Assembly: GCF_900460535.1 (NCBI RefSeq)
Contig: NZ_UHIL01000001.1
Span: 3,038,001-3,102,000, forward strand
DNA: 64,000 nt
Source of the DNA: Vibrio parahaemolyticus
GTDB lineage: Bacteria; Pseudomonadota; Gammaproteobacteria; Enterobacterales; Vibrionaceae
Direction of reading: 5' to 3'
In this document: positions 1 to 7,998 of the stretch, in pieces
Position numbering within the stretch: position 1 is the first letter of the stretch
Layout: every line of letters starts with the position of its first letter
The notes under the pieces: generated by a model
Told to the model about the DNA's origin: nothing
What the model saw: the letters and a program-made list of their open reading frames with translations, nothing else
Database searches by the model: none
Position numbers and translations under genes: made by a program

Positions 1-105
1 ATCCCACTCGATGACAAGTCGTTGTTACATGCTATAGTGGGTTATCGACCGTGCAGCGGTTCGCTGCTGCACTTTACAGGTACGTAATTTTCGACAAGGT
101 TTGTC

Positions 106-975
106 ATGTCAGCTAAACACCCAATCATTGCGGTTACTGGTTCATCCGGTGCCGGCACAACCACGACGTCTGAAGCATTCCGCAAGATGTTCAATATGAT
201 GAACATCAGGCCGGCATGGGTGGAAGGAGACAGCTTCCATCGCTTTACTCGCCCTGAAATGGACATCGAAATTCGCAAAGCCCGCGAGCAAGGCCGACAT
301 ATCAGTTACTTTGGTCCGCAAGCGAATGACTTCCCGGGATTAGAAGAGTTTTTCCGTAAGTTCGGTCATGACGGCACTGGCAGCGTGCGCCGTTATCTGC
401 ATACGTTTGACGAAGCAGTTCCCTACAATCAAATGCCAGGCACATTTACACCATGGCAAGACTTACCTGAAAACAGCGACGTGCTGTTTTATGAAGGGCT
501 GCATGGTGGTGTGGTTGATGGCGATGTTAATGTTGCTCAGCATGTGGACTTCTTAATTGGCATGGTGCCAATTGTAAACTTAGAGTGGATCCAAAAATTC
601 GTGCGCGACACTCGCGATCGCGGCCATTCGCGTGAAGCGGTGATGGACTCAATCGTGCGCTCAATGGACGATTACCTCAATTACATCACTCCGCAGTTTT
701 CTCGTACTCACATCAACTTTCAACGCGTCCCAACCGTCGATACCTCCAACCCGCTTAACGCCAAAGGCATTCCGAGTTTAGATGAAAGCTTTGTGGTGAT
801 TCGTCTGCGTGGCATTAAGAATGTCGACTTCCCATATCTGCTGGCCATGATTGATGGCTCATTTATGTCGCGCCACAACACCATTGTTGTGCCAGGCGGC
901 AAAATGAGCTTTGCAATGGAGCTCATAGTTAGGCCTATCCTACAACAGCTGATTGAAACAGGAAAAATTGGCTAA
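106..975 (+). CDS. prkB: PrkB, phosphoribulokinase-like P-loop kinase
   Basis: This 289-residue protein belongs to the phosphoribulokinase/uridine kinase family. A P-loop variant, GSSGAGTT, lies at residues 12-19 and would bind ATP. AAGG precedes the ATG by about 8 bases, which supports this start. The family phosphorylates ribulose 5-phosphate, but no RuBisCO or other Calvin-cycle gene is visible here, so the physiological substrate in this organism is open. It lies directly upstream of crp in the same orientation, as the gene of the same name does near crp in enterobacteria. The 240-base gap to crp contains a CRP-like site, so the two genes are probably transcribed separately. The family assignment is secure; the reaction is inferred. 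Confidence 0.88.
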   Translation: MSAKHPIIAVTGSSGAGTTTTSEAFRKMFNMMNIRPAWVEGDSFHRFTRPEMDIEIRKAREQGRHISYFGPQANDFPGLEEFFRKFGHDGTGSVRRYLHTFDEAVPYNQMPGTFTPWQDLPENSDVLFYEGLHGGVVDGDVNVAQHVDFLIGMVPIVNLEWIQKFVRDTRDRGHSREAVMDSIVRSMDDYLNYITPQFSRTHINFQRVPTVDTSNPLNAKGIPSLDESFVVIRLRGIKNVDFPYLLAMIDGSFMSRHNTIVVPGGKMSFAMELIVRPILQQLIETGKIG

Positions 976-1008
976 AAACGTAGCGGGCTAGATGTTTACT
1001 TTTCATAC

Positions 1009-1024
1009 CGTGATCATGTGCACA
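1009..1024 (+). promoter_or_regulatory. CRP-like binding site upstream of crp
   Basis: The half sites CGTGA and GCACA are separated by six bases, which is 8 of 10 matches to TGTGA-N6-TCACA. It lies about 190 bases before the crp start codon. CRP autoregulation is known in enterobacteria, so self-control is plausible, but no promoter was aligned to it. Confidence 0.4.
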
Positions 1025-1215
1025 GTTTTGCTTACAAAATCTCAATCATGGCACGATTAAAATCAAGAAATCGTTTTCGAAAAAGGATACTATTTCTTAC
1101 CGAAACACAAGAGAGCTTGCAGCATATAAAAAGTGCTCTTATTCTAGTAAGCCTAATTCAGGCTTAGCTAAAATATGGATAGCGCAAGCGTACCCTGCAG
1201 AGGAAGTGAGATATT

Positions 1216-1848
1216 ATGGTTCTAGGTAAACCTCAAACCGACCCAACATTAGAGTGGTTTCTTTCACACTGTCATATTCATAAGTACCCATCAAAGAGCA
1301 CGCTAATTCACGCAGGTGAAAAAGCTGAAACGTTGTACTACATCGTTAAAGGCTCTGTTGCGGTTCTTATCAAGGACGAAGAAGGTAAGGAAATGATTCT
1401 TTCTTACCTAAACCAAGGTGACTTTATTGGTGAACTTGGTCTATTCGAAGAAGACCAAGAGCGTACAGCTTGGGTTCGCGCTAAATCTCCTTGTGAAGTT
1501 GCTGAAATTTCTTTCAAGAAATTCCGTCAGCTTATCCAAGTAAACCCAGACATCCTAATGCGTCTTTCTGCGCAGATGGCTCGTCGTCTTCAAGTAACTA
1601 GCCAAAAAGTGGGTGACCTAGCGTTCCTAGACGTAACTGGTCGTATCGCTCAGACGCTTCTGAACCTTGCTAAACAACCAGATGCGATGACTCACCCAGA
1701 CGGCATGCAAATCAAGATCACTCGTCAAGAAATCGGTCAAATCGTTGGCTGTTCTCGTGAGACAGTAGGTCGTATCTTGAAGATGCTAGAAGAGCAGAAC
1801 CTAATCTCTGCGCACGGTAAAACTATCGTTGTTTACGGTACTCGTTAA
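1216..1848 (+). CDS. crp: cAMP receptor protein CRP, global transcription regulator
   Basis: This 210-residue protein matches the usual CRP length. An N-terminal cyclic-nucleotide-binding beta barrel spans roughly residues 20-120, followed by the long dimerisation helix and a C-terminal winged helix. The recognition helix region contains [10 protein letters not shown], the classic CRP DNA-reading segment. With cAMP it binds TGTGA-N6-TCACA sites and activates or represses catabolic genes. In vibrios it also affects competence, chitin use and virulence. AGAGGAAG precedes the ATG as ribosome binding site. A strong terminator follows, so the gene is probably monocistronic. CRP-like sites elsewhere in this window (before the nuclease gene and frdA) are possible targets. 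Confidence 0.98.
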   Translation: MVLGKPQTDPTLEWFLSHCHIHKYPSKSTLIHAGEKAETLYYIVKGSVAVLIKDEEGKEMILSYLNQGDFIGELGLFEEDQERTAWVRAKSPCEVAEISFKKFRQLIQVNPDILMRLSAQMARRLQVTSQKVGDLAFLDVTGRIAQTLLNLAKQPDAMTHPDGMQIKITRQEIGQIVGCSRETVGRILKMLEEQNLISAHGKTIVVYGTR

Positions 1849-1880
1849 TCTCAATTTAGAGTGACACGAACAAAATTATA

Positions 1881-1914
1881 AAAGCCACCAATGGCGACAT
1901 TGGTGGCTTTTTAT
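1881..1914 (+). terminator. Rho-independent terminator of crp
   Basis: A 13-bp perfect stem (AAAGCCACCAATG with its complement) closes a GCGA loop and is followed by a T-rich tail, 32 bases after the crp stop codon. Confidence 0.92.
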
Positions 1915-2004
1915 TTACCTTGTTATTTACCTTGCAACTCAGTCAAACCCTAGGTCGCAAGAGGCTAACAAACAACAACGTTAGCCCGAGGTATTCCATG
2001 GCGT

Positions 2005-2796
2005 TTAGCCATTAGTACTTTCAAAAATTTTGTCTGCTGATGCTGCAACAAAGCCTGGATACAACTCGCCATTCTCCATTGGGTAACGTTTAGCAAACTC
2101 GTAAAAGCCACCTGGGATAATTTCCGAACCTTCTTCGAAGGTCACTGGCACTTTGTCTGCCATCGTCGACGATTGCTCAAGCAACACGTCTGGTGAGCCT
2201 TTCACCTCACCGCCCGACTCATTGATCACAAACCCTGCCTGACGAAGATGGTCGTTAACCTGTTTGACTTCATCGTGTTGATTCAGCTGATTCACACTCA
2301 CCGTAAAGTGATTAGCACCATAACCGTGCGCGGCCAGCCAAGACGCATACTCGCTCTCTTTAGCCAACGTTTGGTAATCAGCAAAGCTTAGATCCCATAA
2401 GCGACCGCCATGCAGAAATGCACTGCCCGACAGTTTTTCAGCATCCACTTGCGCAACCAGTTTCGCCACAATATCTTGCAGCTCTGGCGAACACTCTTCG
2501 ACTTTCAGCTCACTGATGAAGACTTTAGGCTGATTCGGATCTGGGTGCTCATAATGTTTTGCGACCAGTTTTTTGCTCTCAAATACGTAGTCCCCACACG
2601 CTTTATAGCCAGCAGCTAAAAACGGTTTCGCCAATGTCTCGATACCTAGCGGTTCAACATTGAAAGTGCGTAAAGCAATATGATCATTAATCAGAGCCTC
2701 ATCTTCTTGTAGAAGCTGATGCACCTTAGCAGCAGAAGGACAAAGACGTTGGATGTAGTCTTGCCATAGCGATTCAAATAACACATCGGGCGTCAT
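2005..2796 (-). CDS. DUF1338 family protein, probable non-heme iron oxygenase
   Basis: This 263-residue protein has the DUF1338 fold signature. Examples are an early NDHIALRTF segment, whose His is a metal ligand in the family, and a later HGGRLWDLSF stretch. A characterised relative, bacterial HglS (YdcJ), is an Fe(II) enzyme that converts 2-oxoadipate to D-2-hydroxyglutarate in lysine catabolism. This protein is shorter than HglS, so the same reaction is only an inference. It lies downstream of astC-astA-astD on the same strand after a 249-base gap that includes a long hairpin, so co-transcription is possible but not shown. Its position suggests a role in amino-acid carbon-skeleton breakdown. 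The start follows an AAGGAGT-type ribosome binding site. Confidence 0.8.
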   Translation of the reverse strand: MTPDVLFESLWQDYIQRLCPSAAKVHQLLQEDEALINDHIALRTFNVEPLGIETLAKPFLAAGYKACGDYVFESKKLVAKHYEHPDPNQPKVFISELKVEECSPELQDIVAKLVAQVDAEKLSGSAFLHGGRLWDLSFADYQTLAKESEYASWLAAHGYGANHFTVSVNQLNQHDEVKQVNDHLRQAGFVINESGGEVKGSPDVLLEQSSTMADKVPVTFEEGSEIIPGGFYEFAKRYPMENGELYPGFVAASADKIFESTNG

Positions 2797-2838
2797 AACG
2801 ACTCCTTGTTACGAGATGTAGGATTAAGATAAGAGTGT

Positions 2839-2888
2839 GGTCGCTCGTTCACAGCCCAAAAGCTGTCCAGAATAATGAACGAGCAACC
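2839..2888 (-). promoter_or_regulatory. Long structured hairpin in the leader of the DUF1338 gene
   Basis: Reading the minus strand, GGTTGCTCGTTCA pairs with TGAACGAGCGACC, giving 13 pairs including one G-U. An inner CAGC/GCTG hairpin sits beyond a 10-base one-sided bulge. It starts 43 bases upstream of the DUF1338 start codon. No T-run follows, so it is not a standard terminator. It could be an RNA processing or stabilising element, or a translational control structure. Confidence 0.5.
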
Positions 2889-3045
2889 ATCAACCTGTGA
2901 CGGTAAATGTCAGTCAGTCAGTCAAACACGCTTTTTGAGTCTGTGCTCACTTGCCGTGTAATGCCAACGCGTACTACCCAAACCTAAATGATGCGTCAGC
3001 ACATTGGGCCACGATGCATGGTCGTGACCCTGTTATTGTTGAAAC

Positions 3046-4503
3046 TTAAAGCGTCACGCCAGGGCTCAATGTCGCAGGTAATTCCGTCTCCTGCCCTTCC
3101 ATGGATGCCATAGGGTAAGCACAGTAATCCGCCGCGTAGTACGCGCTTGGACGAAGGTTGCCTGATGCACCTGGGCCACCAAACGGTGCGTCACCACTTG
3201 CGCCCGTCAATTGACGGTTGCGGTTTACGATGCCTGCGCGAATGTGGTCAACAAAGTATTCCCATTCTTGATCGTCTGTTGATACAAGACCTGCCGACAG
3301 GCCAAAGCGCGTGTCATTCGCCAGCTCTACGGCTTTATCCAAACCTTCATAGCGCACGACTTGCAGCAGCGGTCCGAAGTATTCTTCATCTGGCAACTCG
3401 GCAATGTTAGTCACATCGATGATGCCAGGAGAAACAAACGCCGCCTCTCCTGCTTTCGCTTCAATCAAGCTTTCACCGCCTAGAGATTGCAGGTTTGCTT
3501 GCGCATCAAGTATGAACTTCGCCGCAGCCACAGAGATTTGTGGGCCCATAAATGGCGCAGGTTCTGCGAATGGTTGATCCATGCGAATGTTTTTCGTCGC
3601 TTCCACCAGCTTAGTGATCAGAGCATCCCCTTTCTCACCAAACGGCACGTATAAACGACGAGCACAAGTACAACGTTGACCAGCACTGATGAATGCCGAT
3701 TGGATGATGGTGTACACCGTTGCATCCAAATCACCGTAGTTATCAGAGATGACCATCGGGTTGTTGCCGCCCATTTCTAGCGCTAACATCTTGCCTGGTT
3801 GACCTGCAAACTGACGATGCAGAATGTGACCCGTGTTCGCACTGCCCGTAAACAGAATGCCATCAATACCTTTCGCATCAGCCAACGCAATACCGGTTTC
3901 CTTCGCACCTTGAACAAGGTTGATCACGCCTTTTGGCAAACCCGCTTCTTCCCACAATTTCATAGCTAGCTCGCCAGTCCAAGGCGTTTGCTCAGATGGT
4001 TTGAACACAACTGTGTTCCCCGCTAGCAAGGCAGGAACGATGTGGCCATTCGGTAAGTGACCAGGGAAATTATATGGCCCAAACACCGCCATTACGCCAA
4101 GAGGGCGATGTCGCAATACAATCTGGTTGCCCGCAGCTTCGCGAGTCGCTTCACCAGTACGGTCATGGTAGGCACGAATAGAAATAGCGATTTTTCCAGC
4201 CATTGCAGCCGCTTCTGTGCGCGTTTCCCAAATTGGTTTACCCGTTTCTTTCGCGATCACTTCGGCAATTTTTTCACTGTTTTCTTTCACTTTTTCAGCA
4301 AAAGCCAACACAATTGCTTCGCGTTCAGCGAATGGACGTTTTTTCCATTCGACGAACGCAGCACGCGCTGCAGCAACGGCTTGGTCTACTTGTTCCGCCG
4401 TTGCACCGTTACCGCGCCAAATTACTTCTTGGTTGTACGGCGACAGAGACACAAACTCTTCACCCTGACCTTGTACCCATTCACCTGCAATCCAATGTGT
4501 CAT
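3046..4503 (-). CDS. astD: N-succinylglutamate 5-semialdehyde dehydrogenase
   Basis: This 485-residue aldehyde dehydrogenase carries the catalytic Cys278 in GQRC and the general-base Glu243 in LEMGGNNP. The FTGSANTG nucleotide-binding motif lies near residue 218. It oxidises N-succinylglutamate semialdehyde to N-succinylglutamate with NAD, the fourth step of the arginine succinyltransferase pathway. It lies 28 bases downstream of astA in the order astC-astA-astD, as in the enterobacterial operon. The genes for steps two and five, astB and astE, are not in this cluster. The context separates it clearly from other aldehyde dehydrogenases. Confidence 0.95.
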   Translation of the reverse strand: MTHWIAGEWVQGQGEEFVSLSPYNQEVIWRGNGATAEQVDQAVAAARAAFVEWKKRPFAEREAIVLAFAEKVKENSEKIAEVIAKETGKPIWETRTEAAAMAGKIAISIRAYHDRTGEATREAAGNQIVLRHRPLGVMAVFGPYNFPGHLPNGHIVPALLAGNTVVFKPSEQTPWTGELAMKLWEEAGLPKGVINLVQGAKETGIALADAKGIDGILFTGSANTGHILHRQFAGQPGKMLALEMGGNNPMVISDNYGDLDATVYTIIQSAFISAGQRCTCARRLYVPFGEKGDALITKLVEATKNIRMDQPFAEPAPFMGPQISVAAAKFILDAQANLQSLGGESLIEAKAGEAAFVSPGIIDVTNIAELPDEEYFGPLLQVVRYEGLDKAVELANDTRFGLSAGLVSTDDQEWEYFVDHIRAGIVNRNRQLTGASGDAPFGGPGASGNLRPSAYYAADYCAYPMASMEGQETELPATLSPGVTL

Positions 4504-4531
4504 TGTTACTATCCTTAAATTCTGTCGTCTG

Positions 4532-5551
4532 TTACTGCGGTAGAAGGCGAACGAAATCCCCTTCCTTCACCAAGAGCGCATCAGCTAATTCAGGCGCTAA
4601 CACAACGCTTTGCGTTTCTGCGTCGTACGCGGCTTTTGCTGCAGCGGCACGGAAGTTCTCGAATGACGAGTTACACATCAAGAAGTCTTGAGTGCTGGTA
4701 TGCGCTGAGATTTTGACTTGAGCACGGAATGAATGACGTACCGATTCGATATTGCGTAAGTCACATTCAACCGTTGGACCGCCATCGAAGATGTCGACGT
4801 AGCCACGGTTGGTAAATCCTTCACGCTCTAGCAGCTTCAGCGCTGGGCGCGTGTTGTCATGCACTTGACCAATCACCGCTTGTGCTTCTGGGCTCAATAG
4901 GTTGATGTAAATTGGCAGCTTTGGCATCAAGTCAGCGATAAAGCCTTTCTTGCCGATGCCGGTAAGATAATCTGCAAGTGTGAAATCAATAGAGAAGAAA
5001 TGCTCTTGTAACCATTGCCAAAATGGAGAATTACCATTCGCATCAGAGACGCCACGCATCTCGGCAAAGATGGTTTTAGAGAAACGCTCTGGGTGCTCCG
5101 CCATCATAAGAAAGCGGCACTTAGACATCAGACGGCCATTTAGGCCCTGGCGATATTTTTCGCGTAGGAACAGCGTACAAATCTCACTGTTCCCCGTGTA
5201 GTTGTTGCCAAATGTCAGTAGTTTAACGACGTTATTTACGCCGAGTTTTGGCGAAGAGTGAACCACTTTACTGATGTGATATGAGTAGAACGGTACGTCC
5301 CAGCCAATAGATGCTTCGATTCCGGTGGTACCCGCAACCTCACCCGATTCAGAGTCAAAACCCACCATTAGGTAGCCTTCGTCACCGGGCTCGGTCACGT
5401 CGGGCTTACCAAAGCTGTACTCCGAGTGTTTGATTCGATTGGTTAACAGTTCTTCGTTAACCGGTAGAGATGTAAATCCGTGACCAGACTCCACCGCACA
5501 GGTGTGCAGCGCGTCATAATCCGACATCGCGATAGGGCGAACTACTAGCAT
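4532..5551 (-). CDS. astA: Arginine N-succinyltransferase
   Basis: The protein is 339 residues, the family norm, when started at the ATG at 5551. GGAGGG sits 8 bases before that codon; an in-frame start 7 codons upstream has no comparable ribosome binding site. The enzyme transfers succinyl from succinyl-CoA to the alpha-amino group of arginine, the committing step of the ammonia-producing AST catabolic pathway. The N-terminal [11 protein letters not shown] segment and the later FLREKYRQG and RYGDIF-like [13 protein letters not shown] regions are typical of AstA. It lies between astC (109 bases upstream, with a hairpin in the gap) and astD (28 bases downstream). Confidence 0.95.
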   Translation of the reverse strand: MLVVRPIAMSDYDALHTCAVESGHGFTSLPVNEELLTNRIKHSEYSFGKPDVTEPGDEGYLMVGFDSESGEVAGTTGIEASIGWDVPFYSYHISKVVHSSPKLGVNNVVKLLTFGNNYTGNSEICTLFLREKYRQGLNGRLMSKCRFLMMAEHPERFSKTIFAEMRGVSDANGNSPFWQWLQEHFFSIDFTLADYLTGIGKKGFIADLMPKLPIYINLLSPEAQAVIGQVHDNTRPALKLLEREGFTNRGYVDIFDGGPTVECDLRNIESVRHSFRAQVKISAHTSTQDFLMCNSSFENFRAAAAKAAYDAETQSVVLAPELADALLVKEGDFVRLLPQ

Positions 5552-5602
5552 CAATACTCCCTCCAGATGCAAGAAGATCCTAACTATATTGTAGGAACAA
5601 TT

Positions 5603-5628
5603 CCCCCATCAGAGATCCTTGACGGGGG
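5603..5628 (-). other. Intercistronic hairpin between astC and astA
   Basis: CCCCC and GGGGG arms with an inner TCA/TGA pairing form a stem in the 109-base gap. There is no clear T-run, so it is more likely a processing or mRNA-stability element than a terminator. Confidence 0.4.
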
Positions 5629-5660
5629 TGTCTGCGTTGACGTTTAAACTGATATCGCGC

Positions 5661-6872
5661 TTAAACTAAAGTCGCGATAGCTTTATCCAGTTTCGCCAAG
5701 CCTTCTTCAATTTCTTGTTGTGTGATAACGAGTGATGGTGTGAAACGCACGACATTGGCACCCGCAACCAATACCAATAGACCTTGTTTACCTGCAGCAA
5801 CCAGCACATCACGTGCACGGCCTTGCCACTCTTCATTCAGCGCAGCGCCTAGCAATAGACCTTTGCCACGAACTTCAGAGAATAGGTTGTACTTCGCATT
5901 GATCTTTTCTAGACCTGCGCGGAACAGCGCTTCGCGCTCTAAAACACCAGCAAGCACTTCTGGTTTTGTCACTTCGTTAACGACCGCTTCTGCCACTGCA
6001 CATGCCAATGGGTTACCACCGTATGTTGAACCGTGAGTGCCCACTTTCAGATGCTCAGCCAGTTTTGCTGTTGTTAGCATTGCACCGATAGGGAAACCAC
6101 CACCCAGTGATTTCGCTGTGCTTAGAATGTCTGGCGTGATGCCTAGACCTTGGTAAGCATAGAAATGACCAGTACGTCCGTTACCCGTTTGAACTTCATC
6201 AAAGATAAGTAGCGCGTTGTGCTTGTCACACAGTTCACGTACTGCTTGGGCAAATTCCGGAGTTGGTGGGACGATACCGCCTTCACCTTGTAGCGGCTCC
6301 ATCATAACCGCACATGTGCGATCTGACATGTGTGCTTGAAGTGCTTCGATATCGTTGTATGGTAAATGCGTAACATCGCCTGGCTTAGGACCAAAACCGT
6401 CTGAGTAAGCCGCTTGACCGCCAACCGTCACAGTAAAGAATGTACGACCGTGGAAACCTTGTTTAAATGCGATGATTTCTGATTTTTCAGGGCCATGAAC
6501 ATCTGCCGCGTAACGGCGTGCTAATTTCAGTGCCGCTTCGTTTGCTTCTGCGCCCGAGTTAGCAAAGAATACGCGCTCAGCAAAGCTCACTTCAGTTAGC
6601 TTTTTCGCAAGGCGAAGTGCCGGCTCGTTAGTCATCACGTTACTTAGATGCCACAGCTTGTTGCCTTGCTCAGTCAACGCATCAACCATTACTGGATGAC
6701 AATGACCCAAGCAGCTCACTGCAATACCACCAGCAAAGTCGATGTACTCGTTATCGTCCTGATCCCAAATACGTGAGCCTTTGCCTCTTACAGGGATCAT
6801 TTCCATCGGGTTATAGCAAGGTACCATCACCTCATCGAATAAACCGCGCTCTACTTTAATTTCCGTTGTCAT
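5661..6872 (-). CDS. astC: Acetylornithine/succinylornithine aminotransferase
   Basis: This 403-residue class III pyridoxal-phosphate aminotransferase has the PLP lysine at K254 in STAKSLGGG. Other signatures are [12 protein letters not shown] near residue 103 and the [12 protein letters not shown] cofactor segment at about 224. It transfers the amino group of N-succinylornithine to 2-oxoglutarate in arginine catabolism. Close homologues also serve as acetylornithine aminotransferase (ArgD) in arginine biosynthesis, and many vibrios appear to use one enzyme for both. Its place at the head of the astC-astA-astD cluster favours the catabolic name. The long upstream region contains an ARG-box-like palindrome. 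Confidence 0.92.
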   Translation of the reverse strand: MTTEIKVERGLFDEVMVPCYNPMEMIPVRGKGSRIWDQDDNEYIDFAGGIAVSCLGHCHPVMVDALTEQGNKLWHLSNVMTNEPALRLAKKLTEVSFAERVFFANSGAEANEAALKLARRYAADVHGPEKSEIIAFKQGFHGRTFFTVTVGGQAAYSDGFGPKPGDVTHLPYNDIEALQAHMSDRTCAVMMEPLQGEGGIVPPTPEFAQAVRELCDKHNALLIFDEVQTGNGRTGHFYAYQGLGITPDILSTAKSLGGGFPIGAMLTTAKLAEHLKVGTHGSTYGGNPLACAVAEAVVNEVTKPEVLAGVLEREALFRAGLEKINAKYNLFSEVRGKGLLLGAALNEEWQGRARDVLVAAGKQGLLVLVAGANVVRFTPSLVITQQEIEEGLAKLDKAIATLV

Positions 6873-7233
6873 TGCACATTCCTTCTTGATACCGCATGCG
6901 TAGCAGATAAGCGAATTTAACCGGCCATCGTTGCCAGCAAATAATGTTTTGCATTTAAGCTATTGCGGCATTGTATTTACATTTAATTAACCATTTCAAT
7001 AGTGATTTATTCTTTTCGTATTGCTGCGCAACTGCCATTAATCACTACTTATGAGTATTTATGCATCAAGAAAGTAAAATAGAGAAGTGAATTTTTATAA
7101 AAGTTATGTAATACAGGGGTTAGACGAGTCAAAATGACGTGCATAAGCAGACCATCAACCATGAAACGCATAGTTTTGCATTCCACTTACACCGTCAAAA
7201 AGATGAACAATTTGTTAAGAAAAGTGATCGAGA
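6873..7233. other. Non-coding region between astC and pabA
   Basis: This 361-base, AT-rich region holds the leader and promoter of the ast cluster and the 3' end of pabA. Apart from the ARG-box-like palindrome at 7050-7067 I see no other clear feature. No open frame with a ribosome binding site and no strong terminator for pabA is evident. Confidence 0.5.
7050..7067 (-). promoter_or_regulatory. ARG-box-like palindrome upstream of astC
   Basis: The 18-base sequence TATGAGTATTTATGCATC matches the ArgR consensus TNTGAATWWWWATTCANW at all but three positions. ArgR activates the ast operon in enterobacteria. A weaker half match lies at 7086-7103, but the usual pair with a 3-bp gap is not seen. 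It lies about 180 bases upstream of the astC start codon. Confidence 0.45.
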
Positions 7234-7821
7234 TCAGATCGCTCTACGTGCAAGAAAGTTGGCTAACAGCTCATGTCCTTGCTCAGTTTTGATTGATTCT
7301 GGATGAAACTGCACAGCATCAATAGGCAGGGTTTTGTGCTGATATCCCATAATTTCGTCCATGCTTCCATCAGGCAGTTCCGTCCAAGCGGTCAATTCAA
7401 ACACATCGGGTAACGTGCCGTTTTTCACCACAAGAGAATGGTAGCGGGTTACCGTAAGTGGGTTATTTAGATTTTTAAACACACTGCGACCCGTGTGGCG
7501 GATAGGCGATGTTTTACCATGCATGACTTGTCTCGCACGCACAACTTCACCACCGAACACTTGCGCAATGGCTTGATGGCCAAGGCACACCCCCAAAATA
7601 GGAAGCTTACCGGCAAAATGTTCTATCGCTTGCAGGGAAATACCCGCTTCGTTTGGCGTACAAGGCCCAGGGGAAATCACCAAATGGGTTGGATTGAGGG
7701 CTTCGATACCTTGAATGTCGATTTCGTCATTGCGCACGACCTTTACGTGAGCACCAAGCTCGCAAAAGTATTGGTAAAGGTTGTAAGTGAAAGAATCGTA
7801 GTTATCGATGATCAACAACAT
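7234..7821 (-). CDS. pabA: Aminodeoxychorismate synthase glutamine amidotransferase subunit
   Basis: This 195-residue class I glutamine amidotransferase has nucleophile Cys79 in GVCLGHQ and the His-Glu pair of the triad in FHPES near residue 172. The N-terminal [14 protein letters not shown] segment is typical of PabA/TrpG. It supplies ammonia from glutamine to the PabB subunit for 4-aminobenzoate and folate synthesis, and similar proteins serve anthranilate synthase. It is a single-domain protein with no trp genes nearby, which favours PabA. It is followed by the ast cluster on the same strand after 361 bases, so it is probably a separate transcription unit. Confidence 0.9.
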   Translation of the reverse strand: MLLIIDNYDSFTYNLYQYFCELGAHVKVVRNDEIDIQGIEALNPTHLVISPGPCTPNEAGISLQAIEHFAGKLPILGVCLGHQAIAQVFGGEVVRARQVMHGKTSPIRHTGRSVFKNLNNPLTVTRYHSLVVKNGTLPDVFELTAWTELPDGSMDEIMGYQHKTLPIDAVQFHPESIKTEQGHELLANFLARRAI

Positions 7822-7936
7822 AACGTGTCGGCTGCTCCAATCCGTTTTGGCAAGGCTTAGGGATCAATTGTCTGGTTTACCACAATTGAGGGCGGTATTT
7901 TGCAACACCCAATTAGAAAGGCAAGTCTTTGCGCAA

Positions 7937-7963
7937 TAAAAAGGCCAGCATCGGCTGGCCTTT
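7937..7963 (-). terminator. Terminator of the secreted nuclease gene
   Basis: On the minus strand AAAGGCCAGC and GCTGGCCTTT form a perfect stem around a short loop, followed by TTTTTATTG. It begins 36 bases after the nuclease stop codon. Confidence 0.9.
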
Positions 7964-7998
7964 GAGTTTTACAGCTATGTTTTTAGGAAAGGAGTGGC

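Noticed and set aside
42..278. 78-codon minus-strand open frame over the prkB start
   Set aside because: Antisense to a well-supported kinase gene with no ribosome binding site.
2909..2924. Four tandem copies of GTCA
   Set aside because: Too short for a meaningful microsatellite; no link to a start codon or frame.
4057..4691. Long plus-strand open frames over astD and astA
   Set aside because: Antisense shadows of genes with clear catalytic motifs.
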